NCBI RefSeq assembly: GCF_900129665.1
Contig: NZ_FQWL01000004.1
Span: 62,001-126,000 of the forward strand
DNA: 64,000 nt
Direction: 5' to 3'
DNA from: Flagellimonas flava
Lineage (GTDB): Bacteria; Bacteroidota; Bacteroidia; Flavobacteriales; Flavobacteriaceae
Shown here: in pieces, positions 1-8,890 of the stretch
How the letters are laid out: every line of letters starts with the position of its first letter
Position numbering within the stretch: the first letter of the stretch is position 1
Notes under the pieces: generated by a model
The model's input: the letters and a program-made list of their open reading frames with translations, nothing else
Told to the model about the DNA's origin: nothing
Databases searched by the model: none
Translations under genes and position numbers: made by a program

Positions 1-224
1 GGAATAGGATTACCTTCTATATTGAATTCCGTTTGCACAACAGATTTAAGTTCATGTGCATCTTGGTATCGAATATGTCTTTCATCTGGCCTGGGGTGTA
101 TGGTTATCCCTTGGGCCCCAAAGGATTCAATGTCCTTGGCGGAATTGACTAAATTGGGAACATTCCCGCCCCTTGAATTTCTTAGGGTGGCCAACTTATT
201 GATGTTCACGCTCAGTTTGGTCAT
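1..224 (-). CDS. pdxJ: Pyridoxine 5'-phosphate synthase PdxJ, N-terminal part (cut by window edge)
   Basis: The reverse strand from an ATG at 224 reads [20 protein letters not shown] and continues with a segment ending [15 protein letters not shown], the N-terminal beta-strand and substrate loop of PdxJ (known family length about 237 residues). Only the first 74 residues are inside the window; the gene runs off the left edge. PdxJ condenses 1-deoxyxylulose 5-phosphate with 3-amino-2-oxopropyl phosphate to pyridoxine 5'-phosphate in the cytosol. It is divergent from the CBS gene at 312, so 225-311 must hold promoters for both directions. No truncation or frameshift is seen in the part present. 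Confidence 0.93.
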   Translation of the reverse strand, partial: MTKLSVNINKLATLRNSRGGNVPNLVNSAKDIESFGAQGITIHPRPDERHIRYQDAHELKSVVQTEFNIEGNPI

Positions 225-311
225 AAGAGTGCTGTTTTGGAAGGGCAAAAATAAGAATTAGGCACGCCTTTTGCGATTTAAAATTAGTATTTTGCGCTCA
301 ATAGAATTGTT

Positions 312-968
312 ATGCAAATCCAGAACAATATTATCACAACGGTTCCTGTTTTTGAGGTTTCGGAAACCTTGGCGGAAGTCATTAGTTTTTTTGAGGCGAC
401 CATTTTTTCCCATGTGGCGGTCACCGAGGATGGGATATATATTGGTGCTCTGTCTGAAAATGATCTGGCCTGTTTTGAACCGGATAAGAAAATCGAGGAA
501 TTTAGGGTGGAACTGGAATCCTTTTTTGTGACAAAGGAAACTTCTTGGTTGGACGTTCTGGAGACCTTCTCCAGAAATGAGGCCAATGTACTTCCCGTTT
601 TGGACGAAAATCATGTGGTCCAGGGTTATTATGACCTTCAAGATGTGGTGGCCTTTTTTATAGACACCCCATTCTTTAAGGAGCCAGGGGGAATTCTTGT
701 TGTGGGAACCGGGATGAAAGATTATTCGTTTAGTGAAATTGCTCAGATAGTAGAAAGTAACAATGCCCGCTTATTGGGGGCTTTCATTACAGATTCGCAG
801 AATGACGTGGTGCAAATCACCCTCAAAATAGGGACTTTGAACCTTAACGAGGTGGCCCAAACATTTAGAAGATATAACTACACCATTATTTTTGGCAATA
901 GCGATGATCAGTTCTTGGAGGACTTGAAGCAGCGCTCTGACTACCTGGAAAAATACCTTAACGTTTAG
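312..968 (+). CDS. CBS-domain protein, 218 aa
   Basis: A soluble protein of 218 residues. Residues about 1-130 form a pair of CBS-type repeats (VPVFEVSETLAEVISFFE and SHVAVTEDGIYIGALSENDL are typical CBS strands and helices), followed by a second alpha/beta part (about 140-215) that resembles a small ACT-like ligand domain. CBS pairs usually bind adenine nucleotides; the ligand here is not known. The stop codon is one base from the nadK ATG, so the two are surely co-transcribed, and this protein heads the nadK-DUF6089-uppS-bamA operon. A link to NAD(P) or adenylate sensing is only an inference from position. The ATG at 312 is the natural start. Confidence 0.85.
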   Translation: MQIQNNIITTVPVFEVSETLAEVISFFEATIFSHVAVTEDGIYIGALSENDLACFEPDKKIEEFRVELESFFVTKETSWLDVLETFSRNEANVLPVLDENHVVQGYYDLQDVVAFFIDTPFFKEPGGILVVGTGMKDYSFSEIAQIVESNNARLLGAFITDSQNDVVQITLKIGTLNLNEVAQTFRRYNYTIIFGNSDDQFLEDLKQRSDYLEKYLNV

Positions 969-969
969 C

Positions 970-1851
970 ATGAAAGTCGCAATTTACGGTCAGACTTTTC
1001 AGGAACAGGATAAAACCTTTGTTCTGGAACTCTTGGAAGAACTCCAAGGGATAAACGCTTCGGTTTGTATTGAAGAAGGCTTTTGCGAACGGATCGATGG
1101 ATGCCTTTCCGGTTTCAGTTATGGTACTTTTACGCAGACCTCCGGTTTAGATGGGTCGTTTGATATGTTTGTCAGTTTTGGCGGGGATGGAACCATGCTA
1201 CGAGCCGTGACCTATGTCAAGGATTTGGGTATTCCCATTGTAGGCGTGAACACGGGAAGACTGGGCTTTTTGTCCACTTTTAAGAAGGAGGATGTGCGAA
1301 AAGTGGTAACCGAATTTGTTGCCGGACAACACACGATTGTGGAGAGAAGTCTTGTGGAAGTAGCTTTAAACTCCGATTTAGAGGAATTTGGAGAACTGAA
1401 CTTCGCTTTGAACGAGATTACGGTTAGCCGAAAGGATACCACCTCTATGATTACGGTAGAGACCTATTTAAACGATGAGTATCTGACTTCCTATTGGGCA
1501 GACGGTCTTATTGTGTCAACGCCAACAGGTTCAACGGGATATTCACTTAGCTGCGGAGGCCCCGTGATTTCACCTACGGCAAAATCGTTGGTGCTGACCC
1601 CGATTGCCCCTCATAACCTTAATGCAAGGCCCTTGGTCATCTCTGATGATACTGAAATACGGTTGAAAGTTTCTGGAAGGGAGGAAAACCATTTGGTGTC
1701 CTTGGATTCCAGAATTGCAAGCATTCCCAATGGCAAGGAAATTCGAATACAAAAAGCGGACTTCAGCATAAAAATGATAGAATACAAATCCGAAAGTTTT
1801 CTTAAGACCCTTCGCAATAAACTTCTTTGGGGCCAAGATAAACGCAATTGA
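970..1851 (+). CDS. nadK: NAD kinase
   Basis: A 293-residue ATP-NAD kinase that makes NADP from NAD in the cytosol. The GGDGTMLRA motif (about residue 70) is the diagnostic NAD kinase/diacylglycerol kinase superfamily signature with the catalytic Asp. It is followed by GVNTGRLGFLSTF and by TPTGSTGYSLSCGGP, the NAD-binding conserved block of the C-terminal beta-sandwich domain. Length is normal for bacterial NadK. It starts one base after the CBS gene and is followed by a 112-base gap before the DUF6089 gene. Nothing is missing from the active site. Confidence 0.97.
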   Translation: MKVAIYGQTFQEQDKTFVLELLEELQGINASVCIEEGFCERIDGCLSGFSYGTFTQTSGLDGSFDMFVSFGGDGTMLRAVTYVKDLGIPIVGVNTGRLGFLSTFKKEDVRKVVTEFVAGQHTIVERSLVEVALNSDLEEFGELNFALNEITVSRKDTTSMITVETYLNDEYLTSYWADGLIVSTPTGSTGYSLSCGGPVISPTAKSLVLTPIAPHNLNARPLVISDDTEIRLKVSGREENHLVSLDSRIASIPNGKEIRIQKADFSIKMIEYKSESFLKTLRNKLLWGQDKRN

Positions 1852-1963
1852 GCCTTTTGAAACAATAAAAGAAGCTAAAAACTGTTTAACAAAGGAGAAC
1901 ATTTTTAACCCGATATCTTATTGACCTTCCTCTACTCTTTATTAGTTTAATTTTTTGGATAGT

Positions 1964-2647
1964 ATGCGAATAGTTCTGGCTATTTTATTATTTGGTATGC
2001 TCAAGGTCAGTGCTCAAACCTATGAAATAGGGGTTTTTGCCGGAGGGGCAAACGGTATAGGCGATGTTGGAAAAACCAATTATATCTTACCATCTGGGCC
2101 TGCTTTTGGCGGAATCTTCAAATGGAACAAGAGTAAAAGGTATGCATGGAGGGGAAGTGTTCTTTATGGTAACTTCAGTTTTGATGATTCCAAATCCAAT
2201 TTAGCCTCAAGAAGACAGCGTGGCTATGAGATGGACAATTCAGTCTTGGAAGCCTCTGTGGGAATCGAATTTAACTTTGTTGATTACAATTTACATAAAC
2301 TGGGACCGGCCTTCACCCCTTATCTTTACACGGGTTTCACCTATTTCAGGTACGATTTTAAGTATTTTGATGCCCTTGAGGTGCAGGATATTAACCAAAA
2401 AGAAGGTAGTTTTGCAATTCCTATGACGGTGGGGGCAAAGTACCGGTTGAATCAATTTTTGATCCTGGGCGCCGAAATTGGGGCCAGATATACATTTACG
2501 GACAACTTGGATGCAAGTAATCCGGAAGGTTCCAACTTTGAGCAGTTTAGGTTTGGAAATATTTTAAGCGATGACTGGTACATGTTTTCAGGGTTTACAT
2601 TAACGTATACCTTTGGACGCAAACCTTGCCAGGATTGTTTTGAATAG
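1964..2647 (+). CDS. DUF6089-type outer-membrane beta-barrel protein
   Basis: A 227-residue protein from an ATG at 1964; a TTG three codons upstream is less likely because the signal peptide begins at MRIVLAILLFGMLKVSAQT. After cleavage near SAQ-T the chain shows alternating strands rich in Tyr, Phe and Gly and ends in a strand-like segment (SGFTLTYTFGRKPC), as in small outer-membrane barrels. The family sits between nadK and uppS/bamA in flavobacteria. The function is unknown; placement suggests a role in outer-membrane assembly or envelope maintenance. Its stop is two bases from the uppS start. Confidence 0.82.
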   Translation: MRIVLAILLFGMLKVSAQTYEIGVFAGGANGIGDVGKTNYILPSGPAFGGIFKWNKSKRYAWRGSVLYGNFSFDDSKSNLASRRQRGYEMDNSVLEASVGIEFNFVDYNLHKLGPAFTPYLYTGFTYFRYDFKYFDALEVQDINQKEGSFAIPMTVGAKYRLNQFLILGAEIGARYTFTDNLDASNPEGSNFEQFRFGNILSDDWYMFSGFTLTYTFGRKPCQDCFE

Positions 2648-2649
2648 AA

Positions 2650-3390
2650 ATGCACACTTTAGAGGACCTAAACAAAGACAAACTTCCCAAACATGTTGCC
2701 GTAATTATGGACGGCAATGGTCGATGGGCCAAACAACGTGGAAAACTTAGAATCTTTGGCCATGAAAATGGGGTGGAAGCTGTTCGAAGGACAGTGGAGA
2801 ACTGTGCCAAACTTCAGATTCAGTTCTTAACGTTGTATGCCTTTTCCACAGAAAATTGGAACAGACCCAAACTGGAGGTGGAAACCCTTATGCGCCTCTT
2901 GGTGGCTTCCCTTCGAAAAGAGTTGAAAACGCTCAACAAAAACAACATTCGGCTAAATACAATTGGAAACATAGATTCCCTTCCAGACAAGGCACGAAAG
3001 GAGCTGGAAGAGGTGATTTCAAAAACCTCAAAAAACAATGGGATGATGTTGACCCTAGCCTTGAGCTATGGGTCCAGAGAAGAGATTAAGTCAGCTGTAA
3101 GGGACATTGCATCCAAAGTTAAAAATAATATAATTTCACCTGAAAATATTGACGAAGCCGTTATAAATACTCATCTTTACACGCATTTTTTGCCAGACGT
3201 GGACTTGCTTATCCGTACCAGTGGGGAACAAAGGATAAGCAATTTTTTACTTTGGCAGATTGCATACGCTGAATTATATTTTATTGATGTATTTTGGCCC
3301 GATTTTAGTGAGCATCATTTGGTAGAAGCAATATTAAGTTACCAAAATAGAGAACGACGATTTGGAAAAACTAGCGAACAACTTCATTAA
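2650..3390 (+). CDS. uppS: Isoprenyl transferase (undecaprenyl diphosphate synthase)
   Basis: A 246-residue cis-prenyltransferase that extends farnesyl diphosphate with isopentenyl diphosphate to the C55 carrier lipid for peptidoglycan and polysaccharide export. Motifs in order: VAVIMDGNGRWAKQRG with the catalytic Asp of the DGNGRWA box, TLYAFSTENWNRP, and the C-terminal RTSGEQRISNFLLWQ block that binds the diphosphate. Length matches the family. It begins two bases after the DUF6089 gene, and its last 29 bases overlap the 5' end of bamA, so expression of the two is probably coupled. Confidence 0.97.
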   Translation: MHTLEDLNKDKLPKHVAVIMDGNGRWAKQRGKLRIFGHENGVEAVRRTVENCAKLQIQFLTLYAFSTENWNRPKLEVETLMRLLVASLRKELKTLNKNNIRLNTIGNIDSLPDKARKELEEVISKTSKNNGMMLTLALSYGSREEIKSAVRDIASKVKNNIISPENIDEAVINTHLYTHFLPDVDLLIRTSGEQRISNFLLWQIAYAELYFIDVFWPDFSEHHLVEAILSYQNRERRFGKTSEQLH

Positions 3391-6031
3391 GAATACAAAA
3401 CATACCACCCGACTATACTTAAAACTACTCCTTCTACTTCTCTTCACCGGCCAAAGCTTTGCTCAGGTAACCTCCTTTGAGAACGGTAAAGATTATATTT
3501 TAGGCGGACTTAGTGTTACAGGGCTTCAAAGTTATAACGAGCAGACCGTTAAAACCTATACGGGCCTTCGTGTGGGTCAGCCTATCACGGTTCCAGGCGA
3601 TGAAATCAGTGCAGTGATCAAAAAACTGTGGAGTTTGGAGTTGTTCAGTAATGTAGAGATGTATTATACCAATATTGAAGGTGATAACATCTTTTTAGAG
3701 CTGAACATTACTGAAAGACCGACCCTTGCAAACGTTACGGTATACGGTGTCAAAAAACGTAAGGTTGAGGACATTATTAATGACACAGACCTTAAGAAAG
3801 GGAAAAAAATTACCGAGAGCCTTATTGCGAATACCAAGAACTACCTTCAAAACAAATACAAGAAACAGGGTTATCTCAACGCCAAGGTCAACATTGTTAC
3901 CGCTGCCGATACGTCTGCTACGAATAGCGAGAACATGGTCATCAATGTAAAAAAGGGGGATAAGGTTAAAATAAGGAGTATCACTTTCGAGGGCAATGAA
4001 AAGTTATCCAATAAGCGCCTTGCCAAATCATTAAAGAAGACCAAAAAGAAGAAGTTTTACAGATTCTGGAAAAAATCCAAATATATAGAAGGAGACTACA
4101 AGGAAGATCTTTCCAGTTTAGTGGATGCCTATGCGGAAAGGGGATACCGGGACGCCCGTGTATTATCCGATACCTTTATAAAGGTGGATGAAAACAACAT
4201 CGACCTAAAAATTAAGGTCGAGGAAGGGAATAAATACTATTTCGGGAACATAAACTTTGTTGGGAACTCGGTCTATACCGATAGGGAACTTGGACGAATT
4301 CTGGGAATTCGTAAAGGACAGACCTATAATGGGGTGCTGTTAAAAGAGCGCGTGCAGGATGATTCAAAACCGGATGCAGTTGATTTGACCAACCTTTACC
4401 AAAACAACGGATACCTCTTCTCCAGTATCAATCCGGTCGAGGTTTCCGCAGTTAACGACACCATAGATTTTGAAATCAGAATCATTGAGGGAAAAGAAAC
4501 TTTCTTAGACCACGTTACCGTGGTTGGTAATGATAAGACCAATGACCATGTAATTTTCCGTGAATTGCGCACAAGACCTGGTCAAAAATACAGCAAGGAC
4601 AATATTGTAAGGAGTATCCGGGAATTGGGTCAATTGGGATTCTTTGATGCGGAACAGATTACTCCGGATATCCAGAACCCGGACCCCAATGCAGGAACTG
4701 TTGACGTTCAATACAGTTTGGTGGAGTCCGGCTCTAGCCAAATAGAACTTCAAGGAGGTTTTGGTGGAGGTGGATTCATTGGCACCTTGGGATTGTCCTT
4801 TAGTAACTTCTCCTTAAAAAATATTTTCAACGGTGAGGCCTACAAGCCTGTACCTATGGGTGATGGGCAAACATTTGCCTTAAGATTGCAGGCCAGTAGA
4901 ACCTTTAGGGTGTATAGCTTAAACTTTGCAGAGCCATGGTTGGGTGGAAAAAAACCAGTACGTTTCAATCTATCCCTGTCCAGAACCCAACAGTTTGCAA
5001 CTAATTTTGATAACAGGGGACGAATTGATGTAGATCGCGACCGTGGTTTTGCCATTACCGGTATTTCTGCGGGTTTGGCAAAAAGAGTACAGTGGCCTGA
5101 CGATTTCTTTACCATTTCGCACTCTTTGAGCTATCAGCTCTATGATTTCAACGATTTTAACAACGGACTCTTCAATTTTGGTAATGGTAGCTCCAATTCT
5201 TTGAGCTATACCCTTGGAATCTCTAGAAGTTCACAGGGACCAAGTAGGATTTTCCCATTATCTGGGTCCAATTTTGAGTTGACGGCAAAGTTTACACCAC
5301 CTTATTCATTATTCGGAAACAAGGATTTTAGGGGGATTAGAGACGAGATAGATGAGATAACCGAACGCCTTTTTGAAATTGGTGCGACCCCAGCGAATAT
5401 TGAAGAGCAGCTGGAGTTTGCCGAGTTGAGCGATCAGCTTGAACGTTTGGAAGAAGAACGTTTTAAGTTGCTGGAGTTCTATAAAATAAAATTCCGAGGG
5501 GACTGGTATACCAATTTGGTTGATAAATTGGTACTAAGGACCAATGCAGAATTTGGTTTTTTGGGCAGCTATAACAACGACATAGGGGCCGTTCCTTTTG
5601 AGCGTTTCTTTGTTGGGGGCGATGGATTGGGGAACTTTACCCTGGATGGTAGGGACGTTATCCAGTTGAGAGGTTATGAAAATAGCTCTTTGACGCCGTT
5701 TAGCACCAATCCTGTTACCGGAAATCAGGAAAGGGACGGGGGAACTATTTATAATAAATTCTCCTTGGAATTGCGTTATCCGCTAACCTTAAAACCTTCG
5801 GCGTCCATTTATGCACTTTCTTTTTTGGAGGCAGGAAACGCATTTAACAATTTTAATGAGTATAATCCGTTTGAATTAAAAAGATCTGCCGGAGTGGGGC
5901 TACGTATTTTTATGCCGGCATTTGGTCTCTTGGGAATCGATTTTGGATATGGATTCGATACAGATGCGAATCCAAATTCCAGCGGACCAAGTGGCTGGCA
6001 AACGCACTTCATCATCGGTCAGCAGTTTTAA
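3362..6031 (+). CDS. bamA: Outer membrane protein assembly factor BamA
   Basis: An 889-residue Omp85 protein, the central insertase of the BAM complex. A signal peptide (LKLLLLLLFTGQSFAQ, cleavage near residue 35) is followed by POTRA domains (about 40-440), then a 16-strand barrel ending in Phe (HFIIGQQF), the usual beta-signal. No ATG fits: an in-frame stop lies at 3335-3337 and the signal peptide follows closely, so the TTG at 3362, inside uppS, is the best start. Residues about 655-710 form an acidic, Leu/Glu-rich coiled-coil-like insertion within the barrel region, expected to be a surface loop. Two Skp-like genes follow, which fits periplasmic delivery of barrel substrates. Confidence 0.95.
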   Translation: MEKLANNFIKNTKHTTRLYLKLLLLLLFTGQSFAQVTSFENGKDYILGGLSVTGLQSYNEQTVKTYTGLRVGQPITVPGDEISAVIKKLWSLELFSNVEMYYTNIEGDNIFLELNITERPTLANVTVYGVKKRKVEDIINDTDLKKGKKITESLIANTKNYLQNKYKKQGYLNAKVNIVTAADTSATNSENMVINVKKGDKVKIRSITFEGNEKLSNKRLAKSLKKTKKKKFYRFWKKSKYIEGDYKEDLSSLVDAYAERGYRDARVLSDTFIKVDENNIDLKIKVEEGNKYYFGNINFVGNSVYTDRELGRILGIRKGQTYNGVLLKERVQDDSKPDAVDLTNLYQNNGYLFSSINPVEVSAVNDTIDFEIRIIEGKETFLDHVTVVGNDKTNDHVIFRELRTRPGQKYSKDNIVRSIRELGQLGFFDAEQITPDIQNPDPNAGTVDVQYSLVESGSSQIELQGGFGGGGFIGTLGLSFSNFSLKNIFNGEAYKPVPMGDGQTFALRLQASRTFRVYSLNFAEPWLGGKKPVRFNLSLSRTQQFATNFDNRGRIDVDRDRGFAITGISAGLAKRVQWPDDFFTISHSLSYQLYDFNDFNNGLFNFGNGSSNSLSYTLGISRSSQGPSRIFPLSGSNFELTAKFTPPYSLFGNKDFRGIRDEIDEITERLFEIGATPANIEEQLEFAELSDQLERLEEERFKLLEFYKIKFRGDWYTNLVDKLVLRTNAEFGFLGSYNNDIGAVPFERFFVGGDGLGNFTLDGRDVIQLRGYENSSLTPFSTNPVTGNQERDGGTIYNKFSLELRYPLTLKPSASIYALSFLEAGNAFNNFNEYNPFELKRSAGVGLRIFMPAFGLLGIDFGYGFDTDANPNSSGPSGWQTHFIIGQQF

Positions 6032-6128
6032 CTGAAAGAAAATCGTGTCTTTTTAATTGTAAATAGCTCATTTTTAATTAATTAGTTATTTTGGCACGAT
6101 ATTTTCTTTGTAAAAAGCGGAATCAAAA

Positions 6129-6965
6129 ATGAATACCAAAGTTCTTTTGTCATTAGCTGTTTTAATGACATCCCTTTATGGTTTCTCCCAAAGAGGAGTG
6201 CGCATTGGATATGTGGATATGGAGTATATCCTTGAAAATGTCGAGGAATATCGGGATGCAACCGAGCAGTTGAACAACAAGGCCGTTAAATGGAAACAGG
6301 AGATTGAGCTCAAACAGAGTACCATTGAGCAGATGAAGAAGGATTTGATGGCGGAAAAGGTGCTTTTAACGGATGAACTCATTGAGGAACGAGAAGAGGA
6401 AATCCAGATTTTGGAAACCGAAATGCTAGATTATCAACAAGATCGTTTTGGGCCACAGGGAGATTTGGTCTTACAAAAACAGTTGTTAATTCAGCCCATT
6501 CAGGACCAGGTGTTCAATGAGGTCCAAAAAATAGGAGGAAATAAAAGATACGATTTTATTTTTGATAAATCCGCAGATGTCGTAATGTTGTACTCCGAAA
6601 AAAGGCACGACATCAGTGACTTGGTTTTAAGGGAGATAGGACGAACCAGAAAGGTGAGTAAATCCAACAAAAAGGCCAAGGAGAAGAATAGGCTGGACAA
6701 GTTTAAAGAAGACCAAGCCGAAGAGGAGAAAGAAATTAGTGAAGCCTTAAAAGAGCGCCAGGAAAAAGCCGATCAGGCAAGAGACGCAAAGACAAAGGCA
6801 GCAGAGGATAGGAGAGCAGAGCAACTGAGGTTGAGAGAGGAACGAAAGAAAGCCTACGAAGCCAGAAGAAAAAAATTATTGGAAGAGCGCGATGCCAAAC
6901 GGAGAGCCAAATTGGAAGAACGTAAAAAAGCGCAAGAACAAGAAAAAGATTCAATACAGGAATAA
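6129..6965 (+). CDS. OmpH/Skp-family periplasmic chaperone with long charged tail
   Basis: A 278-residue protein with a signal peptide (MNTKVLLSLAVLMTSLYGFSQ). Residues about 25-170 match the OmpH/Skp fold: an N-terminal strand RIGYVDMEYILENV, a long helical hairpin arm and a closing strand YDFIFDKSADVVMLYSEK. The remaining 100 or so residues are almost entirely Lys, Glu, Arg, Ala and Gln and should form one long charged helix; classical Skp (about 160 aa) lacks this. Skp trimers hold unfolded barrel proteins on the way to BamA, the upstream neighbour. What the tail does is unknown. Confidence 0.9.
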   Translation: MNTKVLLSLAVLMTSLYGFSQRGVRIGYVDMEYILENVEEYRDATEQLNNKAVKWKQEIELKQSTIEQMKKDLMAEKVLLTDELIEEREEEIQILETEMLDYQQDRFGPQGDLVLQKQLLIQPIQDQVFNEVQKIGGNKRYDFIFDKSADVVMLYSEKRHDISDLVLREIGRTRKVSKSNKKAKEKNRLDKFKEDQAEEEKEISEALKERQEKADQARDAKTKAAEDRRAEQLRLREERKKAYEARRKKLLEERDAKRRAKLEERKKAQEQEKDSIQE

Positions 6966-7011
6966 TATTGAAACACTAAAATTAACATTCAAAATAGTAA
7001 CTTAGAGAATC

Positions 7012-7521
7012 ATGAGAAATGTAAAGAAGATTGCTGTGGCCCTAGTCTTATTTGTTGCAGCTACAGGTTTTGTAAATGCACAGAGCAAAGTGGCCCATAT
7101 CAATGTACAGCAATTGTTGTCTGAAATGCCGGATATGAAACAAGCCCAATCCGAACTTAAAAAGTTGGAAGAAACATACACGGCCGATATCAAAGGTTCA
7201 ATGACCGAGTTCGAGAACAAAGCCACACAATATAGAAACGAATCCACTTCCAAAACCAGGGAAGAGAACGAGAAAAGAGCTTTAGAGCTCCAGGAGATTC
7301 AAAAGAACATCCAGAATGCAGAGCAAACTGCAATGCAACAATTGCAACAAAAGCAGCAAGAACTTTTCGCTCCAATTTCTGAAAAGGCAAAAGCAGCGAT
7401 TGAAAAAGTGGCTGCGGCACAAGGGTTTGATTATGTGATGGACGCAACACCAGGATTAAGTCTGATCGTTGCCAAAGGAAAGGATCTTTTACCTGACGTA
7501 AAGCAAGAATTGGGCTTCTAA
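7012..7521 (+). CDS. skp: OmpH/Skp-family periplasmic chaperone
   Basis: A 169-residue secreted protein (signal peptide ending VNAQ) with the standard Skp length and layout: KVAHINVQQLLSEMPDM as the first strand and helix, a Gln/Glu-rich helical arm (about 45-120) and a final YVMDATPGLSLIVAKGKD strand. It follows the longer paralogue by 46 bases, and both lie after bamA, an order common in Bacteroidota. A strong hairpin terminator 25 bases after the stop closes the transcript. Trimer formation and substrate holding are inferred from the family. Confidence 0.92.
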   Translation: MRNVKKIAVALVLFVAATGFVNAQSKVAHINVQQLLSEMPDMKQAQSELKKLEETYTADIKGSMTEFENKATQYRNESTSKTREENEKRALELQEIQKNIQNAEQTAMQQLQQKQQELFAPISEKAKAAIEKVAAAQGFDYVMDATPGLSLIVAKGKDLLPDVKQELGF

Positions 7522-7545
7522 GTCAAGCTGGCACGAAAATAAATG

Positions 7546-7579
7546 AACCGCTTTATTCTTTGGAAAAAGCGGTTTTTTT
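7546..7579 (+). terminator. Rho-independent terminator after the bamA-skp operon
   Basis: AACCGCTTT (7546-7554) pairs with AAAGCGGTT (7566-7574) across an 11-base loop and runs into a T tract to 7579. It lies between skp and murI, so murI probably has its own promoter. Confidence 0.85.
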
Positions 7580-7615
7580 ATACACTAAATTTAACTATAG
7601 TACTTACTTTTAAAC

Positions 7616-8395
7616 ATGGCTAATCCCATTGGTATTTTTGATTCCGGAATTGGAGGTACTTCTATTTGGAGAGAGATTAAAAAACTGCTTCCTCATGAGG
7701 ATACCATATATCTGGCTGATAGCGCAAATGCGCCGTATGGAGCCAAAACAAAGGAGGAAATTCTTCAACTCAGCATCAAGAATACGGAGTTGTTGCTTCA
7801 AAAAAACTGCAAGCTCATTGTGGTGGCCTGTAACACGGCAACCACCAATGCCATAGATTATCTTCGGGCCAATTATGATGTACCTTTTATCGGTATAGAA
7901 CCGGCCATTAAACCTGCAGCTTTGCATACTCAAACCAAAAAAGTTGGGGTGCTGGCGACCAAGGGAACCTTGTCCAGTACATTGTTTAATAGTACTTCCA
8001 AAATGTTTGCACAGGGGATTACTGTTTTGGAACAAGAGGGAATTGGTTTGGTAGAACTCATAGAGGAAGGTAAAATGCTCGCGGAGGAGACTAGGAGATT
8101 ATTAAAAAAGTACCTCGACCCCATGCTGGAGCAACGCATTGACTGCCTTGTTCTGGGCTGTACCCATTATCCCTATTTAATACCGTTGATCAAAGAATTG
8201 GTACCACAAGGTGTTACCGTTATAGATTCTGGGGAAGCCGTTGCAAAACAAACAGGGGCCGTACTTGAAGAAAACAATTTGAAAGAAGCACCAAAAAATT
8301 GGACGGGTCATTGGTTTTACTCCAATACAAGGAACAACATACTTTCTGTCTTGGTTTCCGGGCCAAGCGTTTACGTCGAATACCTTGACTTTTAA
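7616..8395 (+). CDS. murI: Glutamate racemase
   Basis: A 259-residue cofactor-independent racemase that supplies D-glutamate for peptidoglycan. The two catalytic cysteines are both visible: VVACNTATT (about residue 73) and LGCTHYPY (about residue 183). The start IGIFDSGIGG with its Asp-Ser pair and the DSANAPYG segment complete the active site. It follows the envelope operon but is separated from it by a terminator. It converges on folA with only three bases between the stop codons. Confidence 0.97.
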   Translation: MANPIGIFDSGIGGTSIWREIKKLLPHEDTIYLADSANAPYGAKTKEEILQLSIKNTELLLQKNCKLIVVACNTATTNAIDYLRANYDVPFIGIEPAIKPAALHTQTKKVGVLATKGTLSSTLFNSTSKMFAQGITVLEQEGIGLVELIEEGKMLAEETRRLLKKYLDPMLEQRIDCLVLGCTHYPYLIPLIKELVPQGVTVIDSGEAVAKQTGAVLEENNLKEAPKNWTGHWFYSNTRNNILSVLVSGPSVYVEYLDF

Positions 8396-8398
8396 TAA

Positions 8399-8890
8399 CT
8401 ATTTTCTTTTGTAGGTCAGATAGGTAAAGCTGTGTTTATGCCTTTCATCTGCTGGGTGGAAATCTTCTCGCACCAATTCCCAGGCCTGTTCGTCAATTTC
8501 AGGAAAAAAGGTATCCGCTTCAAAAGAGGCATGTACCCGGGTAAGTTCAATATCCGTGGCAAAATCCAGGGCTTGTCGGTAAATTTCTCCTCCACCAATA
8601 ATAAAAGCGGTTTCCTCAGGGCCAATAAGAGCCAAAGCATTTTCCAAAGAATGCACAATTTGGCAGGGAAATTTTGGTTGATAGCTTGTATCTCTTGTTA
8701 TGGCAATATGTTCCCTATTGGGCAGGGCCTTTGGAAAGCTCTCCAACGTCTTACGTCCCATAATTATCTTATGTCCTGAGGTAAGGGCTTTAAATCGTTT
8801 AAAATCATCTGGTAGATGCCATGGAAGGTCGTTGTCTTTTCCCAAGGCGTTGTTTTCACCTGCGGCGGCGATAATGATCAATTGCTTCAC
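8399..8890 (-). CDS. folA: Dihydrofolate reductase
   Basis: A 163-residue DHFR that reduces dihydrofolate to tetrahydrofolate with NADPH. Visible family marks are the N-terminal IIAAAGENNALGKDNDLPWHLPDD (substrate loop with Trp and the catalytic Asp region, given in part as NDLPWHLPDDFKRFK), the NADPH-binding IIMGRKTLESFPKALPNR and the IIGGGEIY strand. The first bases overlap the end of the upstream 2TM gene (ATGA overlap at 8887-8890), so the two are translated from one message. thyA, the main producer of its substrate, is 20 kb away. Confidence 0.96.
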   Translation of the reverse strand: MKQLIIIAAAGENNALGKDNDLPWHLPDDFKRFKALTSGHKIIMGRKTLESFPKALPNREHIAITRDTSYQPKFPCQIVHSLENALALIGPEETAFIIGGGEIYRQALDFATDIELTRVHASFEADTFFPEIDEQAWELVREDFHPADERHKHSFTYLTYKRK

